Origin: Halarchaeum grantii
Lineage (GTDB): Archaea; Halobacteriota; Halobacteria; Halobacteriales; Halobacteriaceae
Direction: 5' to 3'
NCBI RefSeq assembly: GCF_014647455.2
Contig: NZ_BMPF01000001.1
Span: 558,001 to 622,000 of the forward strand
DNA length: 64,000 nt
Shown: positions 27,175 to 35,461 of the stretch, piece after piece
How the letters are laid out: every line of letters starts with the position of its first letter
Position numbering within the stretch: the stretch's first letter is position 1
Program-made: the position numbers and the translations under genes
The notes under the pieces: model-generated
Databases searched by the model: none
What the model saw: only the letters and a program-made list of their open reading frames with translations
What the model was told of the DNA's origin: nothing

Positions 27175-27778
27175 CGGTAGTAGTGTCGTCGTATGCGGTG
27201 AACTCGGTGCCGCCGGCGAGCGCGGCGGTGCCCGTGCGGGCGACCTCGCGAACGCCGAACCGTTCGAACGCCTCGACCGCGGCGTCGATCTCTGCTTCCG
27301 TGCCGGTCAGCTCGACCGTCACGACCTCGGGGCCGGCCTCGACGGCCTCGCCGCCGTACATCTCCGCGACGGCCGCGACGCCCGCCGGGTCGTCGTCGCC
27401 GACCTTGATGAGCGCGAGCTCGCGCTCGGTCGCGGCATCGAGCTCGCGGACCGCGTGGACGGGGACGAGCTTTCGCAGCTGGCGCTTGACCTGCTCGACG
27501 CCGGGGTCGGTCTCCTCGACGACGATGGTCATGCGCGCGAGCCCCTCGGCGGCCGTCGGGCCGACCGTGAGGCTCTCGATGTTGAACTGCCGGCGCGCGA
27601 ACAGCCCCGAGACCTCGGCGAGGACGCCGGGCTCGTGGTCGACGAGCGCCGAGAGCACCTCGCGTCGGACCTCGGGTTCGGACTCCGCCTCGGGGTCGAT
27701 GCGGATGCCCTGCTTGTTCCGGCGGCCCGACGGATGCGGGCGCTCCTCGGGCGCGGGGCCGGGGAGTTCGCCGGTCAT
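27167..27778 (-). CDS. ilvN: acetolactate synthase regulatory (small) subunit
   Basis: A 203-residue regulatory subunit with an N-terminal ACT domain (residues about 36-110: [20 protein letters not shown], then [20 protein letters not shown]) and the ALS small-chain C-terminal domain. It activates the catalytic subunit and confers feedback inhibition by valine. The start at 27778 is set by an ATGA overlap with the 14-codon mini-ORF and by GGAGGT 9 nt upstream. The haloarchaeal N-terminal extension ([20 protein letters not shown]) before the ACT domain is longer than in bacterial IlvN/IlvH. The 3' end overlaps ilvC by 8 nt. Confidence 0.95.
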
Positions 27779-27819
27779 CGCGCGACACCTCCGGTCGAGT
27801 CGGTGTACGTCGTGCTCAT
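27775..27819 (-). CDS. 14-codon bridging mini-ORF between ilvB and ilvN
   Basis: The TGA of ilvB overlaps an ATG that opens [14 protein letters not shown] and then TGA; that TGA in turn overlaps the ilvN ATG. GGAGG lies about 8 nt before the mini-ORF ATG. Its own codons GGA GGT form a Shine-Dalgarno sequence 9 nt before ilvN. Length (14 codons plus stop, 45 nt) is identical to the mini-ORF before leuC. The peptide has no recognisable motif. A role in termination-reinitiation coupling is inferred. Confidence 0.5.
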   Translation of the reverse strand: MSTTYTDSTGGVAR

Positions 27820-29546
27820 AGGTGCTCCTCCTGAAGCGCGAAGAGGCCGTTCGCACCGCCGCTTGCGACCATCGGATAGACGTCTTCGCGGGGGTCGATG
27901 TGACAGTCGATGACGCTCGGGCCGTCGTAGTCGCGGGCGGCCTGAATGGTGTCCGCGACCTCGTCGTAGTCGTCGAGCGTGAAGCCCTTCGCGCCGAACG
28001 CCTCGGCAAGCGTCGCGAAGTCCGGCCCCCACGGGTACTCGGAGGCCATCCGGCGGCCCTCGAAGAAGGCGTCCTGCCACTGGCGGACCATCCCGACGGC
28101 CTCGTTGTTCAGCACGCAGACCGTGAGGTCGAGGTTCTCGCGGACGGCGACGGAGAGCCCCTGGACGGTCATCAGGAAGGAGCCGTCGCCGTCGAAGCAG
28201 ACGACCTCCTGCTCGGGGGCGGCGACCTTCGCGCCGATGGCGGCGGGGAGGCCGTAGCCCATCGTCCCGAGGCCGTGACTCGAGATCCACGTTCGGGGCT
28301 CGGTGAACGTCCAGTACTGGACGGCCCACATCTGGTGCTGGCCGACGCCCGTCGTGACGATGGTGTCGTCGTCGGTCGCCTCGCTGAACGCCTCGACGAC
28401 GAACTGCGGCTTGAGCGGGTCGTCCTCGGGGGCGTCGTAGTCCATCGGGTACTCCTCCTTCCAGTGGAGACAGCGGTCGCGCCACCCCTCGGCGTCCGGC
28501 GCGCGCGGCAGCGCGTCGTCGAGCTGGCGCAGGACCGTGCTGGCGTCGCCGACGAGCGGGTAGTCCGCGTGGACGTTCTTCGAGATCTCGGAGGCGTCGA
28601 TGTCGACGTGCGCGATCTCGGCCTCGGGCGCGAACGTGTCGACGCCGCCCGTGAGGCGGTCGTCGAAGCGCGTGCCGACGGCGAGCATGACGTCGCAGTG
28701 CGTGATCGCCATGTTCGCGTAACCGGTGCCGTGCATGCCCGCCATCTCCATGGCGAGGTCGTGGGTCTCGTCGAACGCGCCGACGCCCGGCATCGTCGTG
28801 ACGACGGGAACCCCGTGGTCGACGGCGAACTGCCGGAGCTCCTCGGTCGCGTCGCCCTTGATGACGCCGCCGCCCGCGAGGATGACCGGCCGCTCGGCGT
28901 TCGCGAGCGCGTGCGCGGCACGACTCACCTCGTCGGGGTCGGCCTCGTCGGGGACGACGTGCGTCTCCGGGCCCTCGGCGGGGCCGGGACGGGCGACGTC
29001 CTCCGTGTTCGAGACGTCCTTCGGCAGGTCGACGAGCGTCGGACCCTGCCGGCCGTCGCGAGCGAGCGCGAACGCCTCGCCGACGGTGTCGCCGACGGTG
29101 TCGGGGTCGCTCGCGAAGTAACTCGCCTTCGTGACGGGGCGCGTGATGCCGGTGGTGTCGGCCTCCTGGAAGGCGTCGTTGCCGACCATGTCGGTCGCGA
29201 CCTGCCCGGTGAGCGCCAACATCGGCTCGGAGTCCATGTCGGCGTCCGCGATGCCGGTCACGAGGTTGGTCGCGCCCGGACCGGAGGTCGCGAGGCAGAC
29301 GCCGGGGTCGCCGGTGACGGCGCCGTAGGCGTCTGCGGCGTGCGCGGCGCCCTGCTCGTGCGCCATCGTGATGTGCTCGATATCGCTCTGGTAGAGCGCG
29401 TCGTAGATCGGCATGATCGCCCCGCCCTGGACGCCGAAGGCGGCCTCGACGCCGGCGTCCTCGAGCGCGGCGACGACGGACGCCGCTCCGGTGGGGAGCG
29501 TGTCGTCGCCCTTCTCCGTGGTTCGTTCGGTTTCGCTCTCGCTCAT
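27816..29546 (-). CDS. ilvB: acetolactate synthase catalytic (large) subunit
   Basis: A 576-residue thiamine diphosphate enzyme that condenses two pyruvates (or pyruvate and 2-oxobutyrate). The N-terminal pyrimidine-binding domain contains FGVQGGAIMPIYDAL and the catalytic Glu in TMAHEQGAAHAADAYG near residues 80-95. The central FAD-binding domain follows, and then the ThDP-binding GDGSFLMTVQGLSVAVRENL ending in a conserved LNNEAVGMVRQWQ. Length matches AHAS catalytic subunits. The start is 235 nt downstream of leuA on the same strand. A run of alternating CA/GT dinucleotides immediately precedes the ATG. The stop overlaps the first bridging mini-ORF. Confidence 0.96.
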   Translation of the reverse strand: MSESETERTTEKGDDTLPTGAASVVAALEDAGVEAAFGVQGGAIMPIYDALYQSDIEHITMAHEQGAAHAADAYGAVTGDPGVCLATSGPGATNLVTGIADADMDSEPMLALTGQVATDMVGNDAFQEADTTGITRPVTKASYFASDPDTVGDTVGEAFALARDGRQGPTLVDLPKDVSNTEDVARPGPAEGPETHVVPDEADPDEVSRAAHALANAERPVILAGGGVIKGDATEELRQFAVDHGVPVVTTMPGVGAFDETHDLAMEMAGMHGTGYANMAITHCDVMLAVGTRFDDRLTGGVDTFAPEAEIAHVDIDASEISKNVHADYPLVGDASTVLRQLDDALPRAPDAEGWRDRCLHWKEEYPMDYDAPEDDPLKPQFVVEAFSEATDDDTIVTTGVGQHQMWAVQYWTFTEPRTWISSHGLGTMGYGLPAAIGAKVAAPEQEVVCFDGDGSFLMTVQGLSVAVRENLDLTVCVLNNEAVGMVRQWQDAFFEGRRMASEYPWGPDFATLAEAFGAKGFTLDDYDEVADTIQAARDYDGPSVIDCHIDPREDVYPMVASGGANGLFALQEEHL

Positions 29547-29781
29547 TGTGTGTGCGTGTGTGTGGCTGCGTTGCTTGTCGGTTCGGCGGACGATACGGAC
29601 GGCCGGTTGGAAGGAGGAGAGTGGGGGCTTACGCCCCTACGATGGGCGTGCGTACCGCGGCGATGACACTCACGCGACGTCGGAGAGACTGCGTGGGTGC
29701 TGGTCGCATCGTTGTCGGAGACACGCGATGCATCTATTTGAAGCTTTCCGGCCGTGCAAACGTTGCCGAACGAGGGCATTC
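29547..29781 (-). promoter_or_regulatory. leuA-ilvB intergenic region, probable ilvB promoter and leader
   Basis: This 235-nt gap holds no convincing gene. On the reverse strand TTCAAATAG (about 29734-29742) is a possible TATA element, which would give a leader of roughly 160 nt, unusual for a haloarchaeal gene. A hairpin GGGGC-TTAC-GCCCC lies at 29624-29637, and an alternating CA/GT tract at 29547-29565 abuts the ilvB start. These could be regulatory, but no known riboswitch class is recognisable. Confidence 0.35.
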
Positions 29782-30984
29782 TCAGGCCCTCACTTCGGTG
29801 GACGCGCGCTCGATGCCGACGTCCTCCGCGAACTCGTGGAGGTCGTCGGTCGTGACGCGCCGCTTCTGCGAAGCGTGCTCCTTCACGCGCTTGGTGACCG
29901 CCACCACCTCGTCGTCGGTCGGCTCGTAGCCGGCCTCCTCCAGGTGCTGGCGGACCGCGTTCGTCCCGGTGTGCTTCCCGAGGACGATGGAGCGCTCGGC
30001 GCCGATCATCTCCGGCGTCATCACGCCGGGCTCGAAGGTCTCGGCGTTCTCGATGACGCCCGCCGCGTGGATGCCCGACTCGTGGCTGAAGGCGTTGTCG
30101 CCCACCACGGGCTTGTTCGCGGGCACCGGCACGTCGGCCTTCTCGGAGACGATCCGCGAGAGCTCGGCGATGTAGGTCGTGTCGATGCCGGTGTCGACGC
30201 CGAAGAGGCTCTCGACCGCCATCACGACCTCCTCGAGGGCGGCGTTCCCGGCGCGCTCGCCGATGCCGTTCACGCTCACCTGCGCCTGATGGGCGCCGGC
30301 GACGAACCCCTCGACGGCGTTCGCCGTCGCCATCCCGAAGTCGTCGTGGGCGTGGACGTCCACGCGCGCGTCGGTGTGCTCGCGGACGAAGCGCACGAGG
30401 TCCGCGAACCGACTCGGCGTCGCGACGCCGACGGTGTCGGGGATGTTCACCCAGTTGACGCCGACCTCGTCGACGGCCTCGAGTATCTCCTGAAGGTACT
30501 CGGGGTCCGTCCGGGTGGCGTCCATCGGGGAGTACATGACTTCGACGCCCGCGTCCGTCACCTGCTCGACGGCGGCGACGGAGCGCTCGACGACCTCCTC
30601 GCGCGTGGCGTGCATCGAGTCCTCGATCTGGACGTCGCTGGTGGACGCGAAGACGTGCACCAGGTCGACGCCGGCGTCGAGTGCGGCGTCGATGTCGGAC
30701 TCGACGACGCGCGCCAGCCCGCAGGTCGTGGCGCTCGTGTCGGCCGCGATGTCCTGGACGGCCTCGAACTCCGCCTCGGAGTTCGCGGGGAAGCCCGCCT
30801 CGATGACGTGGACCCCCATCTGGTCGAGCAGCGCGGCTATCTCGCGCTTGTCGTCGTAGTCGAACGACGTGCGTGGCGTCTGCTCGCCGTCTCGGAGCGT
30901 CGTGTCGAAGATCCGTGCGTCGTCGATCTCGTCGTTATTGTGGGCTAAAGTGCCCTGGAAGAACCCGTTCCCCCGGACTCGCAC
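29782..30984 (-). CDS. leuA: 2-isopropylmalate synthase (LeuA family)
   Basis: Condenses acetyl-CoA with 2-oxoisovalerate, the first step of leucine synthesis. The HMGL-like TIM barrel starts at ARIFDTTLRDGEQTPRTSF. The metal-binding VDVHAHDDFGMATANAVEGF and the family signature NGIGERAGNAALEEVVMAV are intact. The protein is about 400 residues and lacks the long C-terminal LeuA regulatory domain, so citramalate or homocitrate synthase activity is an alternative; the neighbouring leuBCD genes favour leucine. The start is uncertain. The promoter element at 31033-31042 rules out the longer Met at 31050. GTG 30984 is the first in-frame start after the expected transcription start, and it lies inside a short out-of-frame ORF. 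Confidence 0.9.
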   Translation of the reverse strand: MRVRGNGFFQGTLAHNNDEIDDARIFDTTLRDGEQTPRTSFDYDDKREIAALLDQMGVHVIEAGFPANSEAEFEAVQDIAADTSATTCGLARVVESDIDAALDAGVDLVHVFASTSDVQIEDSMHATREEVVERSVAAVEQVTDAGVEVMYSPMDATRTDPEYLQEILEAVDEVGVNWVNIPDTVGVATPSRFADLVRFVREHTDARVDVHAHDDFGMATANAVEGFVAGAHQAQVSVNGIGERAGNAALEEVVMAVESLFGVDTGIDTTYIAELSRIVSEKADVPVPANKPVVGDNAFSHESGIHAAGVIENAETFEPGVMTPEMIGAERSIVLGKHTGTNAVRQHLEEAGYEPTDDEVVAVTKRVKEHASQKRRVTTDDLHEFAEDVGIERASTEVRA

Positions 30985-31006
30985 CGGGAATGTCGTTGGA
31001 TGACAT
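30935..31006 (-). other. short out-of-frame ORF at the 5' end of the leuA transcript
   Basis: The first ATG after the predicted transcription start (31006, about 5 nt downstream) opens a 23-codon frame (MSSNDIPGASPGERVLPGHF and three more residues), ending at TAA 30937-30935 inside leuA. It is in a different frame from leuA. It could be an upstream ORF that limits leuA translation, or could mark a one-base indel at the true leuA start. No leucine-codon run is present, so classical attenuation is unlikely. Confidence 0.3.
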
Positions 31007-31032
31007 CGTGTACGTTCGTCCAGACCTGCCAG

Positions 31033-31042
31033 CCATATAAGA
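31033..31042 (-). promoter_or_regulatory. leuA TATA-like promoter element
   Basis: On the reverse strand the sequence TCTTATATGG, with TTATAT at 31040-31035, is a good haloarchaeal TATA box. It predicts a transcription start near 31010-31012. It overlaps the codons that would follow the Met at 31050, which argues against that longer leuA start. Confidence 0.6.
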
Positions 31043-31256
31043 GTGTTCATCGGTCCCGATACTGCCCCGCCCGAAACCCGCCGGACGGCCCCGAGAGCCG
31101 CGAGACCGCCCGATGGGAGAGCCAATAAGGCCGTATTAGGAGATACCCACACCTCATATGTCGACAGTGAGGGGGACCACACGCGGCCCGCGGGGGTGGT
31201 CGAACGTGGAGGTGTCCGGTCACGTGGCGGGCCGTTCTGGACGAACGCCGAGTGCG

Positions 31257-32123
31257 TCAGACGACGCCGAGCGCGACGCTGGCGGCGAAGACGGCGAGCG
31301 CGCCGACGGCGGTGCTGGCGACGGCCTGCGTGCGGAGCCGGTCGAGGAGGCCGTGGTCGTGGCCGTCCGCGTGGCGCGTGACGACGTCGTGTATCTCGCC
31401 GCCGACCTCGCAGTCCGGGAGGAAGTCCATGGCGACGTGGAGGAAGACGCCGGCGGCGAACCCGAAGACGACGGCGTCGACGGCGGGGTCGGCCGGGATG
31501 CGCAGGAGGCCGACGGCGACGGCGGCGATGCCGACGCCGGCGGCGGGCAGGAGGAGCGGGAGGACGGAGCGGTCGGCGAGGCGGAGGCGGCGCGCGGCGG
31601 CGTATCCCGCCGGACCCTTGTGCGAGACGATGGCGAGGCCGAGGACGGCGCCGAGTTCGGGCATCGCGGCGTAGACGGCGCCGATGATGAGTCCGGCGGA
31701 GAGCGCGTGTGCGGTGATCTGTGCGGTGGTGCGGTCCATCGGGAGGTCGAGGTGGGAGAGCCGGTGGCCGATGGTGTGCGCGCCGAAGCCGGTGAGGACG
31801 CCGGCGGCGAGCCCGAAGCCGGCGAGTTTCGGCTGGTAGCCGACGGCTTGCGGAACGAGGAAGACGGCGGCGCTGGTGACCATCGCCCCGCTGGCGAGCC
31901 CGTAGCCCCAGACGAGACCGCGCGCGGCGTCGGCGTCGGCGCGGACGCCGAAGAGGGTCCCGAACGCCATGGCGGCGAAGGCGACCCAGCCGATACCGAC
32001 GACTTTGCCGGCGCGCCCGACGGTGAGCGCGTACGCGGAGAGCGCGACGAGGAGGGCGACGGCGGCGAGGCCGATGACCGTCTCGCCGCGTCGTTCGTAA
32101 ACGAAGGATGGTTCTTGTCCCAC
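31257..32123 (-). CDS. ZIP family metal transporter
   Basis: A 288-residue polytopic membrane protein with about eight hydrophobic helices. The metal-site helices carry TAHALSAGLIIGAVYAAMPE near residue 150 and GVFLHVAMDFLPDCE near 240, which match the His/Glu/Asp-containing TM4/TM5 region of ZIP proteins in modified form. It probably imports a divalent metal such as zinc or iron. I chose the GTG at 32123 because TTAATAAC (reverse, 32146-32153) lies about 27 nt upstream; the upstream Met would run into the promoter. It is divergent from the DUF2071 gene, 91 nt apart. Confidence 0.8.
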   Translation of the reverse strand: MGQEPSFVYERRGETVIGLAAVALLVALSAYALTVGRAGKVVGIGWVAFAAMAFGTLFGVRADADAARGLVWGYGLASGAMVTSAAVFLVPQAVGYQPKLAGFGLAAGVLTGFGAHTIGHRLSHLDLPMDRTTAQITAHALSAGLIIGAVYAAMPELGAVLGLAIVSHKGPAGYAAARRLRLADRSVLPLLLPAAGVGIAAVAVGLLRIPADPAVDAVVFGFAAGVFLHVAMDFLPDCEVGGEIHDVVTRHADGHDHGLLDRLRTQAVASTAVGALAVFAASVALGVV

Positions 32124-32214
32124 TGTTAGTAAAACATATAGTGCAGTTATTAACGCTGTCGGTGTCCGCGACACCGGCCGGCACACGGAAGGGCGCAGGC
32201 GGTGAAGAACCGGT

Positions 32215-32904
32215 ATGCGCGTCATCTCGATGGACTGGCGGGACGTCTGCGTCGCCTCTTACGCCGTCGACCCGGCCGTCGTCGCGGAGACGCTCCCCGA
32301 GGGCGTGACGGTCGACACCTACGAGGGTGACGCCTACCTCTCCGTGGTCCCCTTCGTCATGGGCGACGTTCGTCCCTACGGGTTCCCGCGACGCGTGGGC
32401 CCGACGTTCGGCGAGTTGAACCTCCGCACGTACGTCACCGGGGACGGCGGGCCCGGCATCTACTTCTACAACCTCGACGCCACCGACCGCCTCGGCGTCG
32501 CCATCGCCCGCGCGACCTACCGCCTCCCCTACTACAACGCGAGCCAGCGGGTCGTCCGGCGCGGCGAGACGGTCGAGTTCGAGAGCGAGCGCACCCACTC
32601 GGGCGTTCCGCCCTGCGAGTTCGACGCCGACTACACGTCGCGCGGCGACCTCCGACCCGCCGAGTCCGGGAGCCTGAGCGAGTTCCTCCTCGAGCGCTAT
32701 CGCTTCTACGTCGAGGGGCGCGACACGCTCCTCCGAGGCGAGGTCGAGCACGGCCCGTGGGAGCTCCGGGCGGCCGACTACGACGCCCGGACGAACGACC
32801 TCTTCGACGTCAACGGCTTCGAGACGCCCGACGGCGAGCCGCACGTCGTCTACAGCCCGGGCGTCGAGGTGGCGGCGCACGCGCCGACACGCGCGGAGCG
32901 ATAG
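32215..32904 (+). CDS. DUF2071 (YqjF-like) family protein
   Basis: A 229-residue soluble beta-barrel-like protein of the DUF2071/acetoacetate decarboxylase-like superfamily. It begins MDWRDVCVASYAVDPAVVAE and has the typical LSVVPFVMGDVRPYGFPRRV, GELNLRTYVTGDGGPGIYFY and LPYYNASQRV blocks. Homologues are annotated YqjF; no reaction is established for this protein. The lysine of true acetoacetate decarboxylase cannot be identified with confidence. Single gene, divergent from the ZIP transporter and convergent with the cyclic-DPG-synthetase-like gene. Confidence 0.85.
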   Translation: MRVISMDWRDVCVASYAVDPAVVAETLPEGVTVDTYEGDAYLSVVPFVMGDVRPYGFPRRVGPTFGELNLRTYVTGDGGPGIYFYNLDATDRLGVAIARATYRLPYYNASQRVVRRGETVEFESERTHSGVPPCEFDADYTSRGDLRPAESGSLSEFLLERYRFYVEGRDTLLRGEVEHGPWELRAADYDARTNDLFDVNGFETPDGEPHVVYSPGVEVAAHAPTRAER

Positions 32905-32994
32905 CCGGCGCTCGCTGGCCGTGCGTTCGGCGGAGCGTCGGCGAACTCATCCCGCGCCCCTACTTCGCACCCGCTGCGAACGCCCCCGAGACAC

Positions 32995-34326
32995 TCAGAG
33001 ATCGAGGCCCGCCTCGAGGAGCGCCCCCGCGTCGGTGTCGCGGAACTCGACGTCGTAGTGCGCGCGGACGACGGGCGCGTCGACGTCGACGACGGCGGCG
33101 AGGTCGATGGGCGTCCCGGCGACGACGACGTCCGGGTCGGCGGCGTCGATGGTGGCTTCGAGGTCGGCGACCTGCGCGTCGCTGTACCCCATCGCGGGGA
33201 GCACGCGGTTGAGGTGGTCGTACTCCTCGAGGACGGCCGCGAGTTCGCCGACGGCGTGCGGCGCCGGGTCCACGAGCGACGCCGCGCCGTACCGGTCGGC
33301 GGCGACGTAGCCCGCGCCGTGGGGCGCGCCGCCGTGCGTGAGCGTCGGGCCGTCCTCGACGACGAGGGCGTCCGCGCCCGCGATCCGTTCGCGCTCGGCC
33401 TCGGCGACGGAGACCACCGAGTCGGCGTGGTGCACGGGGGCGTCGTCGGGCGCGAGGCGCGCAGCGACGTCCGTCGCCTCGGCGATCTGGTCGTCGGTCG
33501 CGGCGTTCTCCTTCGTGACGAGGGCGGCGTCGGCGCGCCGGAGGTTCGTCTCGCCGGGGTGATAGCGCTCGCCGTGGTCCGGCCGGAGGGCGTCGACGAG
33601 CACGACGTGGTAGTCGGGGCGGGCGAACGCGAGTTCGTTGTTCCCGCCGTCCCAGAGCACGACGTCGGCCGCCTCGCTCGCCCGGTCGAACACCGCGCGG
33701 TAGTCGACGCCCGCGTAGACGACGCGGCCCGCCGCGACGTGCTGTTCGTACTCCTCGCGTTCCTCCACGGTGAGCCCCGCGAGGTCGGTTTCGTCCGCGA
33801 AGCGCTCGACGCGCTTCTCGACGAGGTCGCCGTACGGCATCGGCTCGCGGACGACGGCGACGTCGAGCCCGCGCGCGTCGAGTTCGTCGGCGAACGCGCC
33901 CGCCACCTGCGACTTCCCACAGCCGGTGCGGACGGCGTTCACGGCGACGACCGGGGCGTCCACGTCCACCTGCACGCTCCGGGGGCCGAGTATCTCGAAG
34001 TCCGCGCCGGCGGCGAGCGCGCGCGACGCCGCGTGCATCACGTGCTCGTGGGTGACGTCCGAGTAGGAGAAGTAGACGGTGTCGACGTCGCGCTCCGCGA
34101 CGAGGTCGGCGAGGTCGGCCTCGGGGACGACGGGGATGGCGCCCCGCCCCTCCGGGGTGAGTTCGGCGGGGAAGTCCGCGATGCCCGCCGCGTCGGTCTC
34201 GCCGAGGTTCTGCCCGGGCGCGCGCGTGAACGCGACGACCTCGCGGTCGGGGTCGTCGCGGAGTTCGACGAAGTAGTCGTGGAAGTCCCGTCCGGCGGCG
34301 CCCATCACGACGACACGTTCGGTCAT
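32995..34326 (-). CDS. COG2403 GTPase / cyclic 2,3-diphosphoglycerate synthetase-like protein
   Basis: A 443-residue protein. The first domain is Rossmann-like (VVVMGAAGRDFHDYF at residues 5-19, including the AGRDFHD signature of the family). A nucleotide-binding P-loop-like segment NAVRTGCGKSQVAGAF lies near 129-144 and LWDGGNNELAF near 223-233. This is the architecture of archaeal COG2403 proteins, related to the methanogen cyclic 2,3-diphosphoglycerate synthetase. Whether haloarchaea make that solute is doubtful, so a different phosphoryl-transfer role is possible. It lies 43 nt downstream of the cation exchanger gene on the same strand and may be co-transcribed. Confidence 0.75.
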   Translation of the reverse strand: MTERVVVMGAAGRDFHDYFVELRDDPDREVVAFTRAPGQNLGETDAAGIADFPAELTPEGRGAIPVVPEADLADLVAERDVDTVYFSYSDVTHEHVMHAASRALAAGADFEILGPRSVQVDVDAPVVAVNAVRTGCGKSQVAGAFADELDARGLDVAVVREPMPYGDLVEKRVERFADETDLAGLTVEEREEYEQHVAAGRVVYAGVDYRAVFDRASEAADVVLWDGGNNELAFARPDYHVVLVDALRPDHGERYHPGETNLRRADAALVTKENAATDDQIAEATDVAARLAPDDAPVHHADSVVSVAEAERERIAGADALVVEDGPTLTHGGAPHGAGYVAADRYGAASLVDPAPHAVGELAAVLEEYDHLNRVLPAMGYSDAQVADLEATIDAADPDVVVAGTPIDLAAVVDVDAPVVRAHYDVEFRDTDAGALLEAGLDL

Positions 34327-34369
34327 ACGTGGGGGTAGCGGCGGGCGCGCGAAAAGCGTACTCGCCGAC

Positions 34370-35287
34370 CTACACGATGAGGAACGCGGGGAGGTAGAGC
34401 GCGGCCACGAGGAGGCCGACCCGTCGCCCCATCGTCGGGCGGAGCGCGAAGTAGGCGACGACGGCGGCGGAGACAGCGAGCATGTAGCCGCCGGCGAGGA
34501 GGACGCGGGAGACGTGTGCGACGTGGAGCGTGCCGACGGTGGCGCCGAAGCCGAGGCTGAACAGCGGGTCGGTGACGTTCGACCCGAAGAGGGTGCCGAC
34601 GGCGATGCCGTCCTCGTCGGCGCGCACCGCTTGGAGGGCGACGGTTATCTCGGGGACGGTGGTGCCGAGACCGGTGACGACACCCACCAGATACGGCGGG
34701 ACGCCGACGGCGAGCGCGAACGCGCGGCCCTCGGTGACGAGGAGGTGGCCGCCCGCGAGGACGAGCACGAGGCCGCAGACGAGCCAGAGCGCGGCCCTCC
34801 GGGGGTCGTGGATGCCGTCGTGGTCGCTCGCGCGGTCGGCGAAGTCAGCGCGCTCGGCGACGACCGCGAGGAAACCGAGGTAGAGCGCGCACATGAGCGC
34901 GCCCTCGACGCGCCCGACGGTGCCGGAGGCGGCGGCGACGAGCATCACGGCCATGGCGACGAGCATCCCGCCGCCGTAGGCGGGGAGGCGCTCGCGCGGG
35001 ATGGTGAGCGTGGAGACGGCGGCGACGAGCCCCACGCCCAGCGTTATCTGGGAGGTCGCGGAGCCGACGACGTGGCCGACGGCGAGCGTGCCGGCGCCGT
35101 AGACAGAGGCGTACGCGGTGGTGGCGATCTCGGGGACGCTGGAGCCGACCGCGACGACGGTGACGCCGACGAAGAGCGCGCTGACGCCGACGTGGTCCGC
35201 GAGGCCGCTCGCGGCGGCGACGACGCGGTCCGCGCCGTAGACGAGGGTGACGAGGCCGACCGCGAGGAGGGCGAGCGAGGCGAGCAT
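34370..35287 (-). CDS. sodium/calcium exchanger family (CaCA) antiporter
   Basis: A 305-residue membrane protein made of two inverted five-helix halves, as in NCX and YrbG. The alpha repeats are visible as VTVVAVGSSVPEIATTAY near residues 42-59 and VVTGLGTTVPEITVALQA near 203-220. Each has the conserved PE pair. The second half of repeat 2 reads GSNVTDPLFSLG, where canonical members have GSNIFN; the Asn to Asp change may alter ion choice. Predicted substrates are Na+ with Ca2+ or another cation. The gene sits 174 nt after the rhodanese lipoprotein and just before the COG2403 gene. Confidence 0.85.
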   Translation of the reverse strand: MLASLALLAVGLVTLVYGADRVVAAASGLADHVGVSALFVGVTVVAVGSSVPEIATTAYASVYGAGTLAVGHVVGSATSQITLGVGLVAAVSTLTIPRERLPAYGGGMLVAMAVMLVAAASGTVGRVEGALMCALYLGFLAVVAERADFADRASDHDGIHDPRRAALWLVCGLVLVLAGGHLLVTEGRAFALAVGVPPYLVGVVTGLGTTVPEITVALQAVRADEDGIAVGTLFGSNVTDPLFSLGFGATVGTLHVAHVSRVLLAGGYMLAVSAAVVAYFALRPTMGRRVGLLVAALYLPAFLIV

Positions 35288-35461
35288 CGCGTTACGCGGA
35301 GCGCGGCGCGGCCGGGCGCCCGGCGTGTCGCGCGCTGGGAGCGTCGCTGTCGCCGGTCTCGTCGGCCGCCTCGTCGCGTCGCGCCTCGTACCGACCCGCC
35401 GGTCGTCGATGGCCGTTCACGGCGTGACGTGCGAGTGGGGGGCGGAAAAGTCTCGCGGGCG

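Noticed and set aside
31158-32129. Long forward-strand ORF beginning MSTVRGTTRGPRGWSN opposite the ZIP transporter
   Set aside because: It is antisense to the well-supported ZIP gene and has the Gly/Asp/Arg repetitiveness of a GC-rich shadow frame.
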